Source of the DNA: Limnobaculum zhutongyuii
GTDB taxonomy: Bacteria > Pseudomonadota > Gammaproteobacteria > Enterobacterales > Enterobacteriaceae
Direction: 5' to 3'
Length of the DNA stretch: 64,000 nucleotides
NCBI RefSeq assembly: GCF_004295645.1
Contig: NZ_CP034752.1
Location: 3,224,001 to 3,288,000 of the forward strand
Shown one piece after another: positions 1 to 9,283 of the stretch (positions are counted from its first letter, which is position 1; every line of letters begins with the position of its first letter). Both the position numbers and the translations under genes were made by a program. The notes beneath the pieces are model-generated. The model did not search any database. It had not been told where the DNA came from and worked only from the letters and a program-made list of their open reading frames with translations.

Positions 1-14
1 AGATGTTACAAAGT

Positions 15-33
15 GGGCACTCAATGAGTGCCC
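15..33. terminator. Hairpin after terD
   Basis: A perfect inverted repeat (8-bp arms GGGCACTC/GAGTGCCC, 3-nt loop) lies 10 bases beyond the terD stop codon. The side read leftward has only a weak T-tract; the other side is followed by ATTATTCTT. It probably ends or separates the leftward ter transcript. Any terE/terF would lie left of the window. Confidence 0.5.
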
Positions 34-43
34 ATTATTCTTG

Positions 44-622
44 TTAGCCAACCTGAATACCATATTGGGTCGCCATGGCTGCCAGACCACCGGCATAACC
101 CTGACCTACCGCTCTGAACTTAAACTCGCCGTTATGACGATACAGCTCACCAAATACCATCGCCGTTTCGGTTGAAGCATCTTCGCTCAAGTCATAACGT
201 GCAATTTCAATATTGGTCAGTTCGTTCACAACGCGGATAAATGCGTTAGCAACCTGACCAAAATTTTGGCGGCGAGAATCTGCATCATGAATGGTTACGG
301 TAAACACCACTTTTTCCACATCAGCAGGGATGCTTGCCAAATTAATTTTCAATGATTCATCATCACCGTCACCGTCACCAGTACGGTTGTCGCCGGTATG
401 CTCAACAGAACCACAGTTAGATTTCAGGTTGTTATAGAAAATAAAATCATTATCACCGCGAACTTTACCGCTCGCAGACAGCAAAAACGCGGAAGCATCC
501 AGGTCAAAATCTGCGCCATCGGTAGAACGGTCATCCCATCCTAAACCAATAAGTACACGGGTCATTTGTGGATCGGCTTCACTTAACGATACGTTTCCAC
601 CTTTTGATAAACTAACACCCAT
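44..622 (-). CDS. terD: TerD, tellurium resistance / calcium-binding stress protein
   Basis: A 192-residue cytoplasmic protein of the TerD family, close to the usual TerD length. The N-terminus (MGVSLSKGGNVSL), GLGWDDRSTDGADFDLDAS and the HTGDNRTGDGDGDDE stretch (about residues 75-90) are the acidic Ca2+-binding motifs of the family. TerD proteins are thought to form calcium-dependent complexes with TerB and membrane TerC that protect against tellurite, phage and envelope stress. It is the last gene of terZABCD in this window, 34 bases after terC. All the expected acidic residues are present, so it should be functional. The start has an AAGGAGTAA-type ribosome-binding site. Confidence 0.95.
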   Translation of the reverse strand: MGVSLSKGGNVSLSEADPQMTRVLIGLGWDDRSTDGADFDLDASAFLLSASGKVRGDNDFIFYNNLKSNCGSVEHTGDNRTGDGDGDDESLKINLASIPADVEKVVFTVTIHDADSRRQNFGQVANAFIRVVNELTNIEIARYDLSEDASTETAMVFGELYRHNGEFKFRAVGQGYAGGLAAMATQYGIQVG

Positions 623-656
623 TACCTTACTCCTTTAATCATTTAGCGTTTGTAAA

Positions 657-1697
657 TTAAGATACTGACTCTGAATCATTTTCTTCTTTTTCAGGCCAAA
701 TCAGACTCGCCAACACACCGACAGCTAACATTCCCAGAACGATAAACAGGCTGGTGGTTGGATCAATGGTATATCCGTGTCCAAATAAGTGCGCAGATGC
801 GTTTAACGCCAGTTTTGCCGCAATAAAGAATAGCAGTGCAATAATCGCTTTTTCCAAATGGACTAAATATTGCTTCATCGCTTCCAGAACGAAATACAGA
901 GTACGCAAACCTAAAATTGCGAACATCATGGCACTATATACAATCAGAGGCTCCCGGCTAACGGCAATCACCGCAGGCACGGAGTCGAACGCAAACATCA
1001 CGTCGCTTAATTCAATCACCACTACGCATAGAAACAGCGGAGTTGCATAGAACATGCCCTTGCCAATCTTACCCACTAAATCTGAGTTTTCTGGCTTGGC
1101 CAGCTCAGTATCAAGCTCTTTTTGATTAAGTAAAAAACGATTACCGGACAGTTTTGGATAAGAGGGAAACAGCTTCTTGGCAAAACGATAGGCAAAGTGT
1201 GATGAATAATCTTCAATCTCATCGTCATCACCGCCGCTGCGTAGCATCATCACCCCAGTAAAGGCGACGATAATCGCAAACAGAATTTCGACCCAAGGGC
1301 CCAACACCAACAGACCGGTACCAATCACCACAAAAATAGCTCTGAAGACGATTGCGCCAATAATTCCCCAGTACAGCAGACGGTGGCGATAAACATCAGG
1401 TACGGCAAACCATGAGAAGATAGCCATCATCACAAACAGGTTATCAACGGAGAGCGCCTTCTCTAACACATATCCGGTGATATAGAGGCTGGCAACGTTT
1501 TCACCATGGTGAACATATAAATAACCACCAAATACCAACGCCGTTGCAACCCAAAATAACGACCACAGCACCGCACTTTTCAGGCTCATTACTGCGTCTT
1601 TGCGGTGTGCATATAAATCAATAATGATTGCGGCCAGAGCAATACCAATAAAGACCAGAACTGTCTCAATAGGGAACCCTAATGAAGTTGTTTCCAT
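657..1697 (-). CDS. terC: TerC, integral membrane tellurium resistance protein
   Basis: A 346-residue inner-membrane protein of the TerC family, the typical length. Several long hydrophobic segments are evident (for example around residues 10-30, 40-60, 80-100, 110-150 and the last 100 residues), with the family acidic membrane motifs in EKALSVDNLFV and ELSDVMFAFDSVPA. TerC is the membrane anchor of Ter complexes and is proposed to take part in metal (Mn/Te) handling. It sits between terB and terD in the usual operon order. The C-terminus is acidic. No disruption is seen. Confidence 0.95.
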   Translation of the reverse strand: METTSLGFPIETVLVFIGIALAAIIIDLYAHRKDAVMSLKSAVLWSLFWVATALVFGGYLYVHHGENVASLYITGYVLEKALSVDNLFVMMAIFSWFAVPDVYRHRLLYWGIIGAIVFRAIFVVIGTGLLVLGPWVEILFAIIVAFTGVMMLRSGGDDDEIEDYSSHFAYRFAKKLFPSYPKLSGNRFLLNQKELDTELAKPENSDLVGKIGKGMFYATPLFLCVVVIELSDVMFAFDSVPAVIAVSREPLIVYSAMMFAILGLRTLYFVLEAMKQYLVHLEKAIIALLFFIAAKLALNASAHLFGHGYTIDPTTSLFIVLGMLAVGVLASLIWPEKEENDSESVS

Positions 1698-1725
1698 TCT
1701 AATTACTTACCTTCCAAATTAAGGG

Positions 1726-2175
1726 TTACAGACCAAAATCCTGTGGATCAAGGTTCAGTTCTTTTGCCATTTGTCGAACAACTTTCTGTTCAGACTCGTC
1801 GAAATTACCATCGCTGGCACCAACAGCAATACAAACTCGGATCATTAAACGAGCAGCATCGACATTAGTCCGCAGTTTGCCTACTGTTTTTAACGCTTCC
1901 GCTTCACCAATCGCGTGGTCAAACTCAAAGCTGGAAACTGTCTTATTGAAAAAGGCAATAACATCAGCCATATCAAAAACTTTTAACTCATCCGAGTTTT
2001 TGATAAAGGTTGCCATTTTCTGTTTTTCTTCGCTGCTTACCGAACCATCTGCGGCGGCAACTAAGGCACAACCGGCTACGGTTGCTTCCATAAAAGCGCG
2101 GTTTTTAAATTTACCGATCTCTTTAGTTAACGTCTCTTTACCGGCCAGGATTGCTGCCTTTAATTTATCTAACAT
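1726..2175 (-). CDS. terB: TerB, tellurite resistance protein
   Basis: A 149-residue TerB-family helical protein that binds metal and associates with TerC at the membrane. Acidic motifs such as AAADGSVSSEE and AVGASDGNFDESE are the paired metal-binding helices of TerB. An open frame continues upstream to 2277, but that would overlap terA by some 90 bases. The ATG at 2175 (protein start MLDKLKAAI) has a GGAGA ribosome-binding site and gives the normal family length, so it was chosen. It lies 13 bases after the terA stop codon. Confidence 0.93.
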   Translation of the reverse strand: MLDKLKAAILAGKETLTKEIGKFKNRAFMEATVAGCALVAAADGSVSSEEKQKMATFIKNSDELKVFDMADVIAFFNKTVSSFEFDHAIGEAEALKTVGKLRTNVDAARLMIRVCIAVGASDGNFDESEQKVVRQMAKELNLDPQDFGL

Positions 2176-2188
2176 GCTTTTATCTCCA

Positions 2189-3373
2189 TTATTTTGAACC
2201 AGCAGCCCAGCGAAAGCCCCACCGGAAGGCATTATCCATATCCTTATGTCCGCTGAAATATTGGTTAATACGTTCAATGTTGATAGACCCGTTATTGTTA
2301 ACCAAGCGAGCTATCGCACACATGCCATTTCGGTTCTGGCCTTCAGTTAATCGCGTTTCGATTGGTCCCTGACCCGGCATATGGATGGTAACAACACCAT
2401 CCGTTTGAGCCCAGTTAGGTACCCCTTTATAAATAAAGGCAAACACCAGAACTTCCTCTATATTCTTCCATTGGGAACCGTTGATATGCAGCCATTCACC
2501 ATCAGTGACGGCACCGGTCCGATCGTCCCCTTGTAGTTCAACATAAGGATCCGAATCAAAATAGCCAAAGGAATTCCCTAATGCCTGTATTACCCACTTA
2601 TCATCATCTTTCAGACGAACAAATGCACCTAAATCTAAATCGATAGACTTATTTGCACCTAACAGATTATTCAAAAAGCCTTTGCCTTCTGCTTTCTGAT
2701 TCCAGTTTAAATTAACCCGAATCAGTCCAAAATCATCTTTCTTACTGAGATTAACCCGAGGGCCCTCTTTGGTTAATGAGATTTTACTTAAGTTTACAGT
2801 CGACTGCCCCGCAGATGCGGCAGGAGAAGGTGCAGGAGCCGGTGGTGGTGACGGCGGAGCAGCAGGTGTTTCATCGGCGTTAACTTCAACGCCAAAATGC
2901 TCTGCCAGCGGCTTTAAGCCACCGTTAAATCCCTGATCGATAAAGCGGAACTTCCATTCATCATTACGACGATAGAGTTCGCCCAGAATTAACGCGGCTT
3001 CTGCACGACCGGACATTTCCACATTGGCGACAATGATCACTTCATTATCGCATTCAACCTGAATAGCCAGCTTACTCAATGCCTGAATAGTGTCGTTATT
3101 ATCGCAGGTTAACGCAAAGGTGATTTTCTTAACCGACGCTTTAACCTTAGGTAAATTCACTTCAAAAACGGAGGTTTGCCCTTCCTCTAACAGGCTCACA
3201 CTGCCATCATCGTTGATTTTCTGACCGTAGAAGACCATATCGGCATCGCCGGATACTTTATCGTTGTCATACAATCGATAAGCAGAAACATCCGCCGCTT
3301 TTCCGGAGATGATTTTAACTTTTAAAATGGATGATGGAACGGAGGTATTGCCTCCTGCAATTAATTCTTTCAC
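2189..3373 (-). CDS. terA: TerA, two-domain TerD-family protein
   Basis: A 394-residue protein. Residues about 1-165 form a TerD-like domain, followed by a Pro/Ala linker (about 168-190) and a C-terminal TerA-type domain with NLNWNQKAEG and DLDLGAF. In the N-terminal domain the usual GLGWD...DFDLDAS calcium motif is shortened to a SGKAADVSAY segment. The start is GTG in a GTGA overlap with the upstream terZ-like stop, preceded by GGGAGC. The N-terminal half closely resembles that of the upstream gene, which points to a domain duplication. TerA takes part in the tellurite and stress response; its biochemistry is not settled. Confidence 0.88.
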   Translation of the reverse strand: MKELIAGGNTSVPSSILKVKIISGKAADVSAYRLYDNDKVSGDADMVFYGQKINDDGSVSLLEEGQTSVFEVNLPKVKASVKKITFALTCDNNDTIQALSKLAIQVECDNEVIIVANVEMSGRAEAALILGELYRRNDEWKFRFIDQGFNGGLKPLAEHFGVEVNADETPAAPPSPPPAPAPSPAASAGQSTVNLSKISLTKEGPRVNLSKKDDFGLIRVNLNWNQKAEGKGFLNNLLGANKSIDLDLGAFVRLKDDDKWVIQALGNSFGYFDSDPYVELQGDDRTGAVTDGEWLHINGSQWKNIEEVLVFAFIYKGVPNWAQTDGVVTIHMPGQGPIETRLTEGQNRNGMCAIARLVNNNGSINIERINQYFSGHKDMDNAFRWGFRWAAGSK

Positions 3374-4551
3374 TGAGAAAGCTCCCGTTTAATTTGTGGA
3401 ATCATATCCTTGACTGTTCGACCATTAATCGCAATACCGTGCGCTTTAAACGTCCAGTCACCATGATTACGGCTAAGAGAAGCAATAAACACGCCTGTAT
3501 GACCGCCCTGTTCTGTCAGGTTATAACGAACTAACTCTTTCCGATTCGAATCCACCACCCGGCAGAAAGCATTAGCGACCTGATTAAACGTCTGGCCTCT
3601 GAAACTGTTTACGGTAAACGCCAGTGTGCTCACGTTAGCCGGAAGCTGCTTCAGATCAACGGTGATGATTTCATCGTCACCATCCCCTTCACCGGTCAGG
3701 TTATCACCGTGATGAATCACCGAACGACATTTAGACTTAAGGCGCATAAACCAGACATTCTCAATTAACTGGTTATTGGCATCAAGTAAAATACAGGATG
3801 CGTCTAAATCGATACTGCCACCGCCTCCCAGCAGCTTGCCAAAGAAGCCGCCGCCGGAGCCTGATGAAACAGGATCCCAACCTAGTCCGATGTCAACTTT
3901 CGATAACGCGGAAGACATTTTAGTTAACGACACTGACTGGTGTTTAGTTAAAGAAACTTTACCCGATGGCCCGACAACCGGCGCGGAAACTGGAGCTGGA
4001 GCTGATGTTGGCGCAGGCGCTGCCGGAGCGGGAGTAGAAACAGCAGGTTCATCATCCGCCACTTCAATACCAAAATGTTCAGCCAGTGGTTTCAAACCGC
4101 CATTAAAGCCTTGGGAGATAAAGCGGAATTTCCACTCATCATTACGACGGTACAGCTCACCTAATATAAGTGCAGCTTCACTACGTCCTGCCAGTTCTGA
4201 GTTGGCGATAATCAAACTCTCACCGGCAGATTCAACCTGAATAGCCAGTTTCCCCAGCGACTGAATGGTCTCGTTTTTATCACAGGTCAACGCAAAAGCG
4301 ACTTTTTTAACCGCAGCACGCATTTTAGAGAGATTAACTTCAAAGACGGAAGTCAATCCTTCTTCAATCAGATTAATGCTAAGGTCATCATTGGTTTTTT
4401 GTCCGTAAAACACCATATCTGAATCGCCAGATACTTTATCGTTATCGTACAAACTATAGGCTGAAATATCGGCAGCTTTACCGGAGATTATCTTGATTCT
4501 TAAAGTGGAGGATGGGACCGGGGCATTGCCTCCTGCGATGAGTTCTTTCAC
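3370..4551 (-). CDS. terZ: TerZ-like protein fused to a TerA-type N-terminal domain
   Basis: A 393-residue protein. Residues about 1-160 match the N-terminal domain of the neighbouring TerA almost line for line; a Pro/Ala-rich linker (about 165-195) leads to a complete TerZ domain with SLTKHQSVSLTK, GLGWDP, GGGSIDLDAS and GDNLTGEGDGDDE. Classical TerZ is only about 190 residues, so this is a fusion. An ATG at 4572 is possible, but the GTG at 4551 is preferred: it gives the same MKELIAGG start as TerA and has GGAGCG at proper spacing. It is the first gene of the leftward operon, translationally coupled to terA through a GTGA overlap. Confidence 0.85.
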   Translation of the reverse strand: MKELIAGGNAPVPSSTLRIKIISGKAADISAYSLYDNDKVSGDSDMVFYGQKTNDDLSINLIEEGLTSVFEVNLSKMRAAVKKVAFALTCDKNETIQSLGKLAIQVESAGESLIIANSELAGRSEAALILGELYRRNDEWKFRFISQGFNGGLKPLAEHFGIEVADDEPAVSTPAPAAPAPTSAPAPVSAPVVGPSGKVSLTKHQSVSLTKMSSALSKVDIGLGWDPVSSGSGGGFFGKLLGGGGSIDLDASCILLDANNQLIENVWFMRLKSKCRSVIHHGDNLTGEGDGDDEIITVDLKQLPANVSTLAFTVNSFRGQTFNQVANAFCRVVDSNRKELVRYNLTEQGGHTGVFIASLSRNHGDWTFKAHGIAINGRTVKDMIPQIKRELSQ

Positions 4552-5264
4552 TAAATAACGCTCCAATGTCATTGAATCAGCTACAGCCAGCTGATTATCA
4601 CTATATCGAATACTATAACTTACTGTTTCGTATTAATTAAAATATATATCGTTCAAAAGCATACTGCCCTAATATCATAACGTTTAGTCCGATGCTTTCT
4701 CGTTTACCTATAATGTTAAAATTCTGACCTTTGGTAAGAAAACCAACATCAAACCGGCATAACACTGCATTATCTTGTGAAGATTTGTCCTAAAAAATGT
4801 TAATTTTAATCCCATCCGCTCATCATTTAACTAGCCTAATATATCTTTTTTATGAAAGCGAGTAGGTTTTTATCGGACTTTCAGCCAGAAAATAACTTAC
4901 TGGTGAAATAATTTCACAACAAACTAATCAACAGATTAAACAACAAACTCAAAAAAACCATAACGTAATAAAATAAAAAGAGATTTTAATAAAAAAATTC
5001 GGTCTCTTTCCCAAAAAACAAAATTTAATCTGTAAGAACGACGCTTTGGTTAAGATATAAATTTACTTATTGAGACTAAAACTCTTCGACTGATAAAATG
5101 ATGATAAATTCACTTCAATGTACAAAAATACTCTTTTCAATGAAAAGTGACCATAAACTAAAAGTTTTATCTATCAATATCGCAATATAATGTAAGATAA
5201 CCACTGTTTTTATCTAAAAACGCAATTATATAAATTCAGGCCGGTGTGATTAAGGAAGCGTCTC
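4552..5264. promoter_or_regulatory. AT-rich divergent region between the two ter operons
   Basis: About 710 bases without a convincing gene, rich in A/T runs (for example 4960-5000 and 5090-5240). It must hold the promoters for both the leftward terZABCD operon and the rightward metabolite operon. No clear operator was found. The AT-richness would suit silencing by H-NS-type proteins, which is an inference. Confidence 0.5.
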
Positions 5265-6272
5265 ATGTTACTATTTACCGAAGGATTATCGTCACAAAGA
5301 GAAATCATTGCTGAGATAAAAACCCTGTTTCCGTCTCTGTTTGTTGTGTCTACACACTCTCAAGAGCGTCCCGAAATTCATGAGTTCTCCGATAGCACAG
5401 AAGCAGAACCTAAAAATGCCGATCTCCGCCTGACCTTTTTACGCGATATCATTAGCAGATATGGCATAAAGCTGATCCATGCTGGCAAGCATACGTTATG
5501 GTATGAAGCGCATCGCGATATCATTGAGTCTCTGGGGGTCACGCTGGTAACCGGCGTTTCTGATGTTGAGATGTTTGACATTGCCGACAGCAAAATTCGC
5601 TTTGCTCAGTTGATGAAGCAACACCAGCTTCCTGTGGTACCTTCAATAGAGATTACCAGTGCGGACCAGTTAGAAGCTGAACTTAAATCCCGCCCTTTTG
5701 GCAATGATGTTCTGTACTGCGTTAAGCCAGTAAAAGGCATTTATGGTATGGGCTTCTGGAAGCTTTCAGATGATATTCCTGCCGCCCGATGCTTTTACGA
5801 CACCGACTCACGCATGGTAAATACTGATGTTTTCTTACATGCGATGAAACAATCCAATGACTTTAAGCCATTGGTGTTAATGCCTTATTTAGATGGCCCT
5901 GAACGCTCGGTTGATATGGTTGTCAAACAGGGAGTTACCATTAAAGCGGTTGCCAGAATTAAAAATGGATCTTACCAAAGCTTTGAAGAATCGGGACCCG
6001 CTATCGATTTAGCCATTGCTTGCGCTTCAATCCTTAAAGCCGACGGCATTGTTAATGTGCAAACCCGCAATGCACCAGACGGAAGCCCGGTTTTACTGGA
6101 GATAAACCCCCGTCCATCGGGAGGTATTGGCTATTTAAGCCATTCAGGTATCAGCCTGCCTGGACTGTTTGTTCAAACTTATCTTGATATTAAACCAGCA
6201 GTGAGCGCCACAGACCATCTCCTGCCAAATATTAGAGTTCGTCCTTTAACGCAGGCCATTATTGTTCAATGA
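5265..6272 (+). CDS. ATP-grasp enzyme of the Ter-associated biosynthetic operon
   Basis: A 335-residue protein with an ATP-grasp fold: a central region with CVKPVKGIYGMGFW (nucleotide-binding Lys and glycine loop, about residues 145-160), VLMPYLDGPERSVDMV, and the metal-binding PVLLEINPRPSGGIGY (about 275-290). ATP-grasp enzymes join a carboxylate to an amine or thiol through an acyl phosphate. In Ter loci this family is encoded with phosphoribosyltransferases and a lyase, and has been proposed to help make a nucleoside-like metabolite; the product is unknown. The ATG is preceded by AAGGAAGC. It is the first gene of a tightly packed five-gene operon. Confidence 0.85.
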   Translation: MLLFTEGLSSQREIIAEIKTLFPSLFVVSTHSQERPEIHEFSDSTEAEPKNADLRLTFLRDIISRYGIKLIHAGKHTLWYEAHRDIIESLGVTLVTGVSDVEMFDIADSKIRFAQLMKQHQLPVVPSIEITSADQLEAELKSRPFGNDVLYCVKPVKGIYGMGFWKLSDDIPAARCFYDTDSRMVNTDVFLHAMKQSNDFKPLVLMPYLDGPERSVDMVVKQGVTIKAVARIKNGSYQSFEESGPAIDLAIACASILKADGIVNVQTRNAPDGSPVLLEINPRPSGGIGYLSHSGISLPGLFVQTYLDIKPAVSATDHLLPNIRVRPLTQAIIVQ

Positions 6273-6309
6273 AGAGAACGGTTTTCTTTTCATATCATCA
6301 GGGAATCGA

Positions 6310-7422
6310 ATGTTAACAATCGAGTTATCAACCGGCGTTATTTCAGTAAGTTCTGAGCAACCGACTGATTTTAATGCGCTGTTTGAAATGGCAGAAAGAA
6401 ATAATCCTAAACGTTCTTTTCTGTTTGTCAGTAAGGTACTGGGAAAACATATCCCGGTAACACCGTCAGCAATGAAGGCCAGTCACCGTGCCTTAGCGAC
6501 GAAAATCCCCGCTGACTTACCACCGCCAATACTGTTTATCGGTATGGCTGAAACTGCCGTTGGGCTGGCCGCTGGTGTGCACCGTGAATACACGCGAGCA
6601 GGAAAGCAGGCTTGTCTGGTCACCTCTACTCGTCACCCGGTGGATGGAGAACTGTTTTGTGAATTCAAAGAGAATCACAGCCATGCTACCGACCATCTGA
6701 TTTACCTTCCCGAAGAGCCACAGCTGCGCGAGATGTTTTTGCAGGCGCGTTCTCTGGTTCTGGTTGATGATGAAGCCACCACCGGAAATACTTTCTGTAA
6801 TCTTTACCAGTCATTATCGGCTGCAGGCCTGTCAAACCTGTCGCAAATCGTCACCGTAACCCTGACCAACTGGAGTGATGGCGCATTAGCTAAACGATTA
6901 GACATTCCGGTCAATGAAGTCTGTCTGATATCCGGCTCCTGGTCATGGCAGCCTAAAGAAGATGCGCAGATTCCGGTGATGCCATCGGTGAACGTCACCG
7001 CTCGTGGATTAGCCCCAATGGCTACCCAACAAAACTGGGGGCGATTGGGCTGTAAGCAACATACATTAACTCTGGCGCGAGATTACGCCCCATATATCGG
7101 AAAAAAAGTGCTGGTTTTGGGTACCGGTGAATTTATGTGGCAACCATTTCTGTTGGGCGAACAGTTGGAAGCGGCTGGCGCTGAGGTATACCTCAGTTCT
7201 ACCACCCGATCACCGATCTCCATTGGTATGGCAATCAAATGCGGCATTGCCTTCTCGGATAATTACGGGCTGGGTATTGCGAATTATATGTATAACATTG
7301 TCCCTGATGAGTATCAGCACATCTTACTGTGCTGCGAAACACCCGACGCGTTTTTAGATCCTGAGCTGTTGTCCTATTTAAGCAGTGGTAAAGCCGCACT
7401 GGAGGTTATTGTTCATGACTAA
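6310..7422 (+). CDS. Phosphoribosyltransferase with TRSP domain (Ter operon)
   Basis: A 370-residue protein. Its phosphoribosyltransferase part contains the PRPP-binding loop LVLVDDEATTGNT (about residues 155-168) and the C-terminal half (from about 205) corresponds to the TRSP domain that accompanies it in Ter operons. Such enzymes transfer ribose phosphate from PRPP to a base or related acceptor. A TTG at 6262 would add 16 residues and overlap the previous gene; the ATG at 6310 with AGGGA upstream was chosen. The gene overlaps the following HAD gene by 8 bases. Confidence 0.82.
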   Translation: MLTIELSTGVISVSSEQPTDFNALFEMAERNNPKRSFLFVSKVLGKHIPVTPSAMKASHRALATKIPADLPPPILFIGMAETAVGLAAGVHREYTRAGKQACLVTSTRHPVDGELFCEFKENHSHATDHLIYLPEEPQLREMFLQARSLVLVDDEATTGNTFCNLYQSLSAAGLSNLSQIVTVTLTNWSDGALAKRLDIPVNEVCLISGSWSWQPKEDAQIPVMPSVNVTARGLAPMATQQNWGRLGCKQHTLTLARDYAPYIGKKVLVLGTGEFMWQPFLLGEQLEAAGAEVYLSSTTRSPISIGMAIKCGIAFSDNYGLGIANYMYNIVPDEYQHILLCCETPDAFLDPELLSYLSSGKAALEVIVHD

Positions 7423-8188
7423 CGCCTCACAGCCTATCGCCCTGATCGATCTGGATGACACCATTTTTCAAACCAAGCGTAAGATGCTCAATGAGCTAAA
7501 TATTGAGCCAAAACATACCGGAGCGCTGGACAGGGAGTACCAGCCCCGCAGTTTTATGTCCGAAAAACAGTTTAATTTTGTTAACTGGCTATTAAGTACT
7601 GCAGAAACCATCCCGGTTACCGCCAGAGGTACGGAAGAACTATCAAGAGTTCAGGTCCCTTTTACCAGTTGGGCTATTGCCACACATGGCGCAGTGATTT
7701 TGAATAAAGACCGACAGCCAGACGAAGAGTGGAAAAGCATTGTGCTCAACAGGCTGCAATATATCTCTCCATTAGTGGTACAACTCCGCGATGCCTGTGA
7801 GCAACTGTTAAACAAAATGCAGGTTAACGGCTGGGCCAGAATCAACTATGAGTATGATAACCAGCCGGTTTATTTTGTGATGAAACACACTGATAGCACC
7901 AAAACTGAAGAGATTTATCGGGTTGCTGACCAATTAATCAAAGAGCAGGATTGCTCGGCGTTTTATCTGCACCGCAACGGCAACAATGTGGCCTTCTTGC
8001 CTCATTGCATCGATAAAGGTCAGGCGGTTAAACACCTGCTTAGCAGACTACTGGCAGACGCGCCCGACCGCCCGGTATTGGGTTTAGGTGATAGCACCAG
8101 CGACCATCGTTTTCTGCATTTATGTGACTGGTTTGGCATGCCTAAAAATAGTCAGTTATCACAATTTCTATCATCTTTAATTACGTAA
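7415..8188 (+). CDS. HAD-family phosphatase of the Ter operon
   Basis: A 257-residue haloacid dehalogenase superfamily hydrolase. Motif I is IDLDDTIF (about residues 10-17, nucleophile the first Asp of DLDDT), motif II is in PVTARG, and motif IV is GLGDSTSDHRFL near the C-terminus. A probable role is dephosphorylation of the sugar-phosphate intermediate of the Ter metabolite pathway (inference). The ATG at 7415 has an excellent GGAGG site 11 bases upstream, while an in-frame start at 7385 has none. Confidence 0.85.
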   Translation: MTNASQPIALIDLDDTIFQTKRKMLNELNIEPKHTGALDREYQPRSFMSEKQFNFVNWLLSTAETIPVTARGTEELSRVQVPFTSWAIATHGAVILNKDRQPDEEWKSIVLNRLQYISPLVVQLRDACEQLLNKMQVNGWARINYEYDNQPVYFVMKHTDSTKTEEIYRVADQLIKEQDCSAFYLHRNGNNVAFLPHCIDKGQAVKHLLSRLLADAPDRPVLGLGDSTSDHRFLHLCDWFGMPKNSQLSQFLSSLIT

Positions 8189-8200
8189 ATTGGAGTTAAC

Positions 8201-9283
8201 GTGGCATTACACGGATTTTCCGGCTCGTATCCTACTGAATGGATAAATTTTCTCTTAAACACCGTCGTTACTGAATTAACGCCAGTAGAAGAAAAAGAGC
8301 GTTTGATTCAAAGCGGAGAGAAACACTATTCAGATATGCTCAGTGAAGAACCTGAGCCAAGTGCTTTTCATCTTGAACTTTATCAGGGCGCGCTGGAGGC
8401 TGGAAGCTATCGGCTGGCCACGGAAGTGATGGCATTAGCCAAAGCGCTGGCCAACAATCTGCCCAATCAGGAGATTGTATTAATCAGCCTGGTCAGAGCC
8501 GGAGTTCCCCTTGGCGTCTTGCTACATCTGGCGCTTCAAAAGCTAGGCATCCGTTCATTTCACTATGGCATCAGCATTATCCGCGACCGGGGTATCGATA
8601 ATGCTGCGATGACTCAAATAGAACAGCAGCACGGTACAGAAGGTATCGTATTTGTTGATGGCTGGACGGGCAAAGGTGCCATTACCCAAGAGCTACGCCG
8701 CTCTTTATCCACGCGTTCAGGCTATCCGGATCGCGATCGCTTAGTGGTATTGGCGGACGTCTGTGGTAGCGCGTGGTTAAGTGCATCAACTGATGACTGG
8801 CTAATCCCCTTTGGCATTCTGGGTGCGCCGGTTTCCGGGCTAATATCGCGTTCCATCTGGTCGAGTGATGACTATCACGGCAGCGTCCAGTGTAATCATT
8901 TAGCCAAATTTGACCGCAGCGTCTCTTTTATTAATACGGTAACCAAACAATGGGATAGCATGGATATCACCGCAATTAAAGCAGCGGTATGCGATGACCC
9001 AACGGTTTATCCGCTGTTAAAAATGAGTCAGGATACCGTGACTTCGCTGGCTAACCAGTATGGCATCAAAAATCTTAATCGTATTAAGCCGGGTATTGCA
9101 GAAGCGACGCGTGCCGTATTAAGACGGCTTCCTGACCATGTATTAGTGCGTTCTAAAACCGATAGCGATGTTTCTCTGCTGATGTACTTAACCGAAAAAT
9201 TATCTATTCCGGTACAGGAAGTTGGAGACGCCATTGCCCCCTATCGAGCTATTACCATTATTAAAAAGGTAGGTAAAGAATGA
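8201..9283 (+). CDS. Second phosphoribosyltransferase-like protein (StiP/PRTase family)
   Basis: A 360-residue protein starting at GTG with GGAG upstream. The glycine-rich FVDGWTGKGAI (about residues 147-157) is a PRPP-loop variant, and VSLVRAGVPLG-type and DRGID segments match the phosphoribosyltransferase family present in Ter operons. Members are often labelled cysteine protease StiP in databases, but the sequence here looks like a PRPP enzyme. It overlaps the next gene by 4 bases (ATGA), so the two are translationally coupled. Confidence 0.8.
   Translation: MALHGFSGSYPTEWINFLLNTVVTELTPVEEKERLIQSGEKHYSDMLSEEPEPSAFHLELYQGALEAGSYRLATEVMALAKALANNLPNQEIVLISLVRAGVPLGVLLHLALQKLGIRSFHYGISIIRDRGIDNAAMTQIEQQHGTEGIVFVDGWTGKGAITQELRRSLSTRSGYPDRDRLVVLADVCGSAWLSASTDDWLIPFGILGAPVSGLISRSIWSSDDYHGSVQCNHLAKFDRSVSFINTVTKQWDSMDITAIKAAVCDDPTVYPLLKMSQDTVTSLANQYGIKNLNRIKPGIAEATRAVLRRLPDHVLVRSKTDSDVSLLMYLTEKLSIPVQEVGDAIAPYRAITIIKKVGKE

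Noticed and set aside
3776..4240. 154-residue Ala/Gly/Pro-rich open frame opposite the terZ-like gene
   Set aside because: It mirrors the repetitive linker of the real gene, has no ribosome-binding site and no protein-like motif.
6262..6309. TTG start extending the PRTase-TRSP protein by 16 residues
   Set aside because: No ribosome-binding site; the ATG at 6310 has AGGGA.
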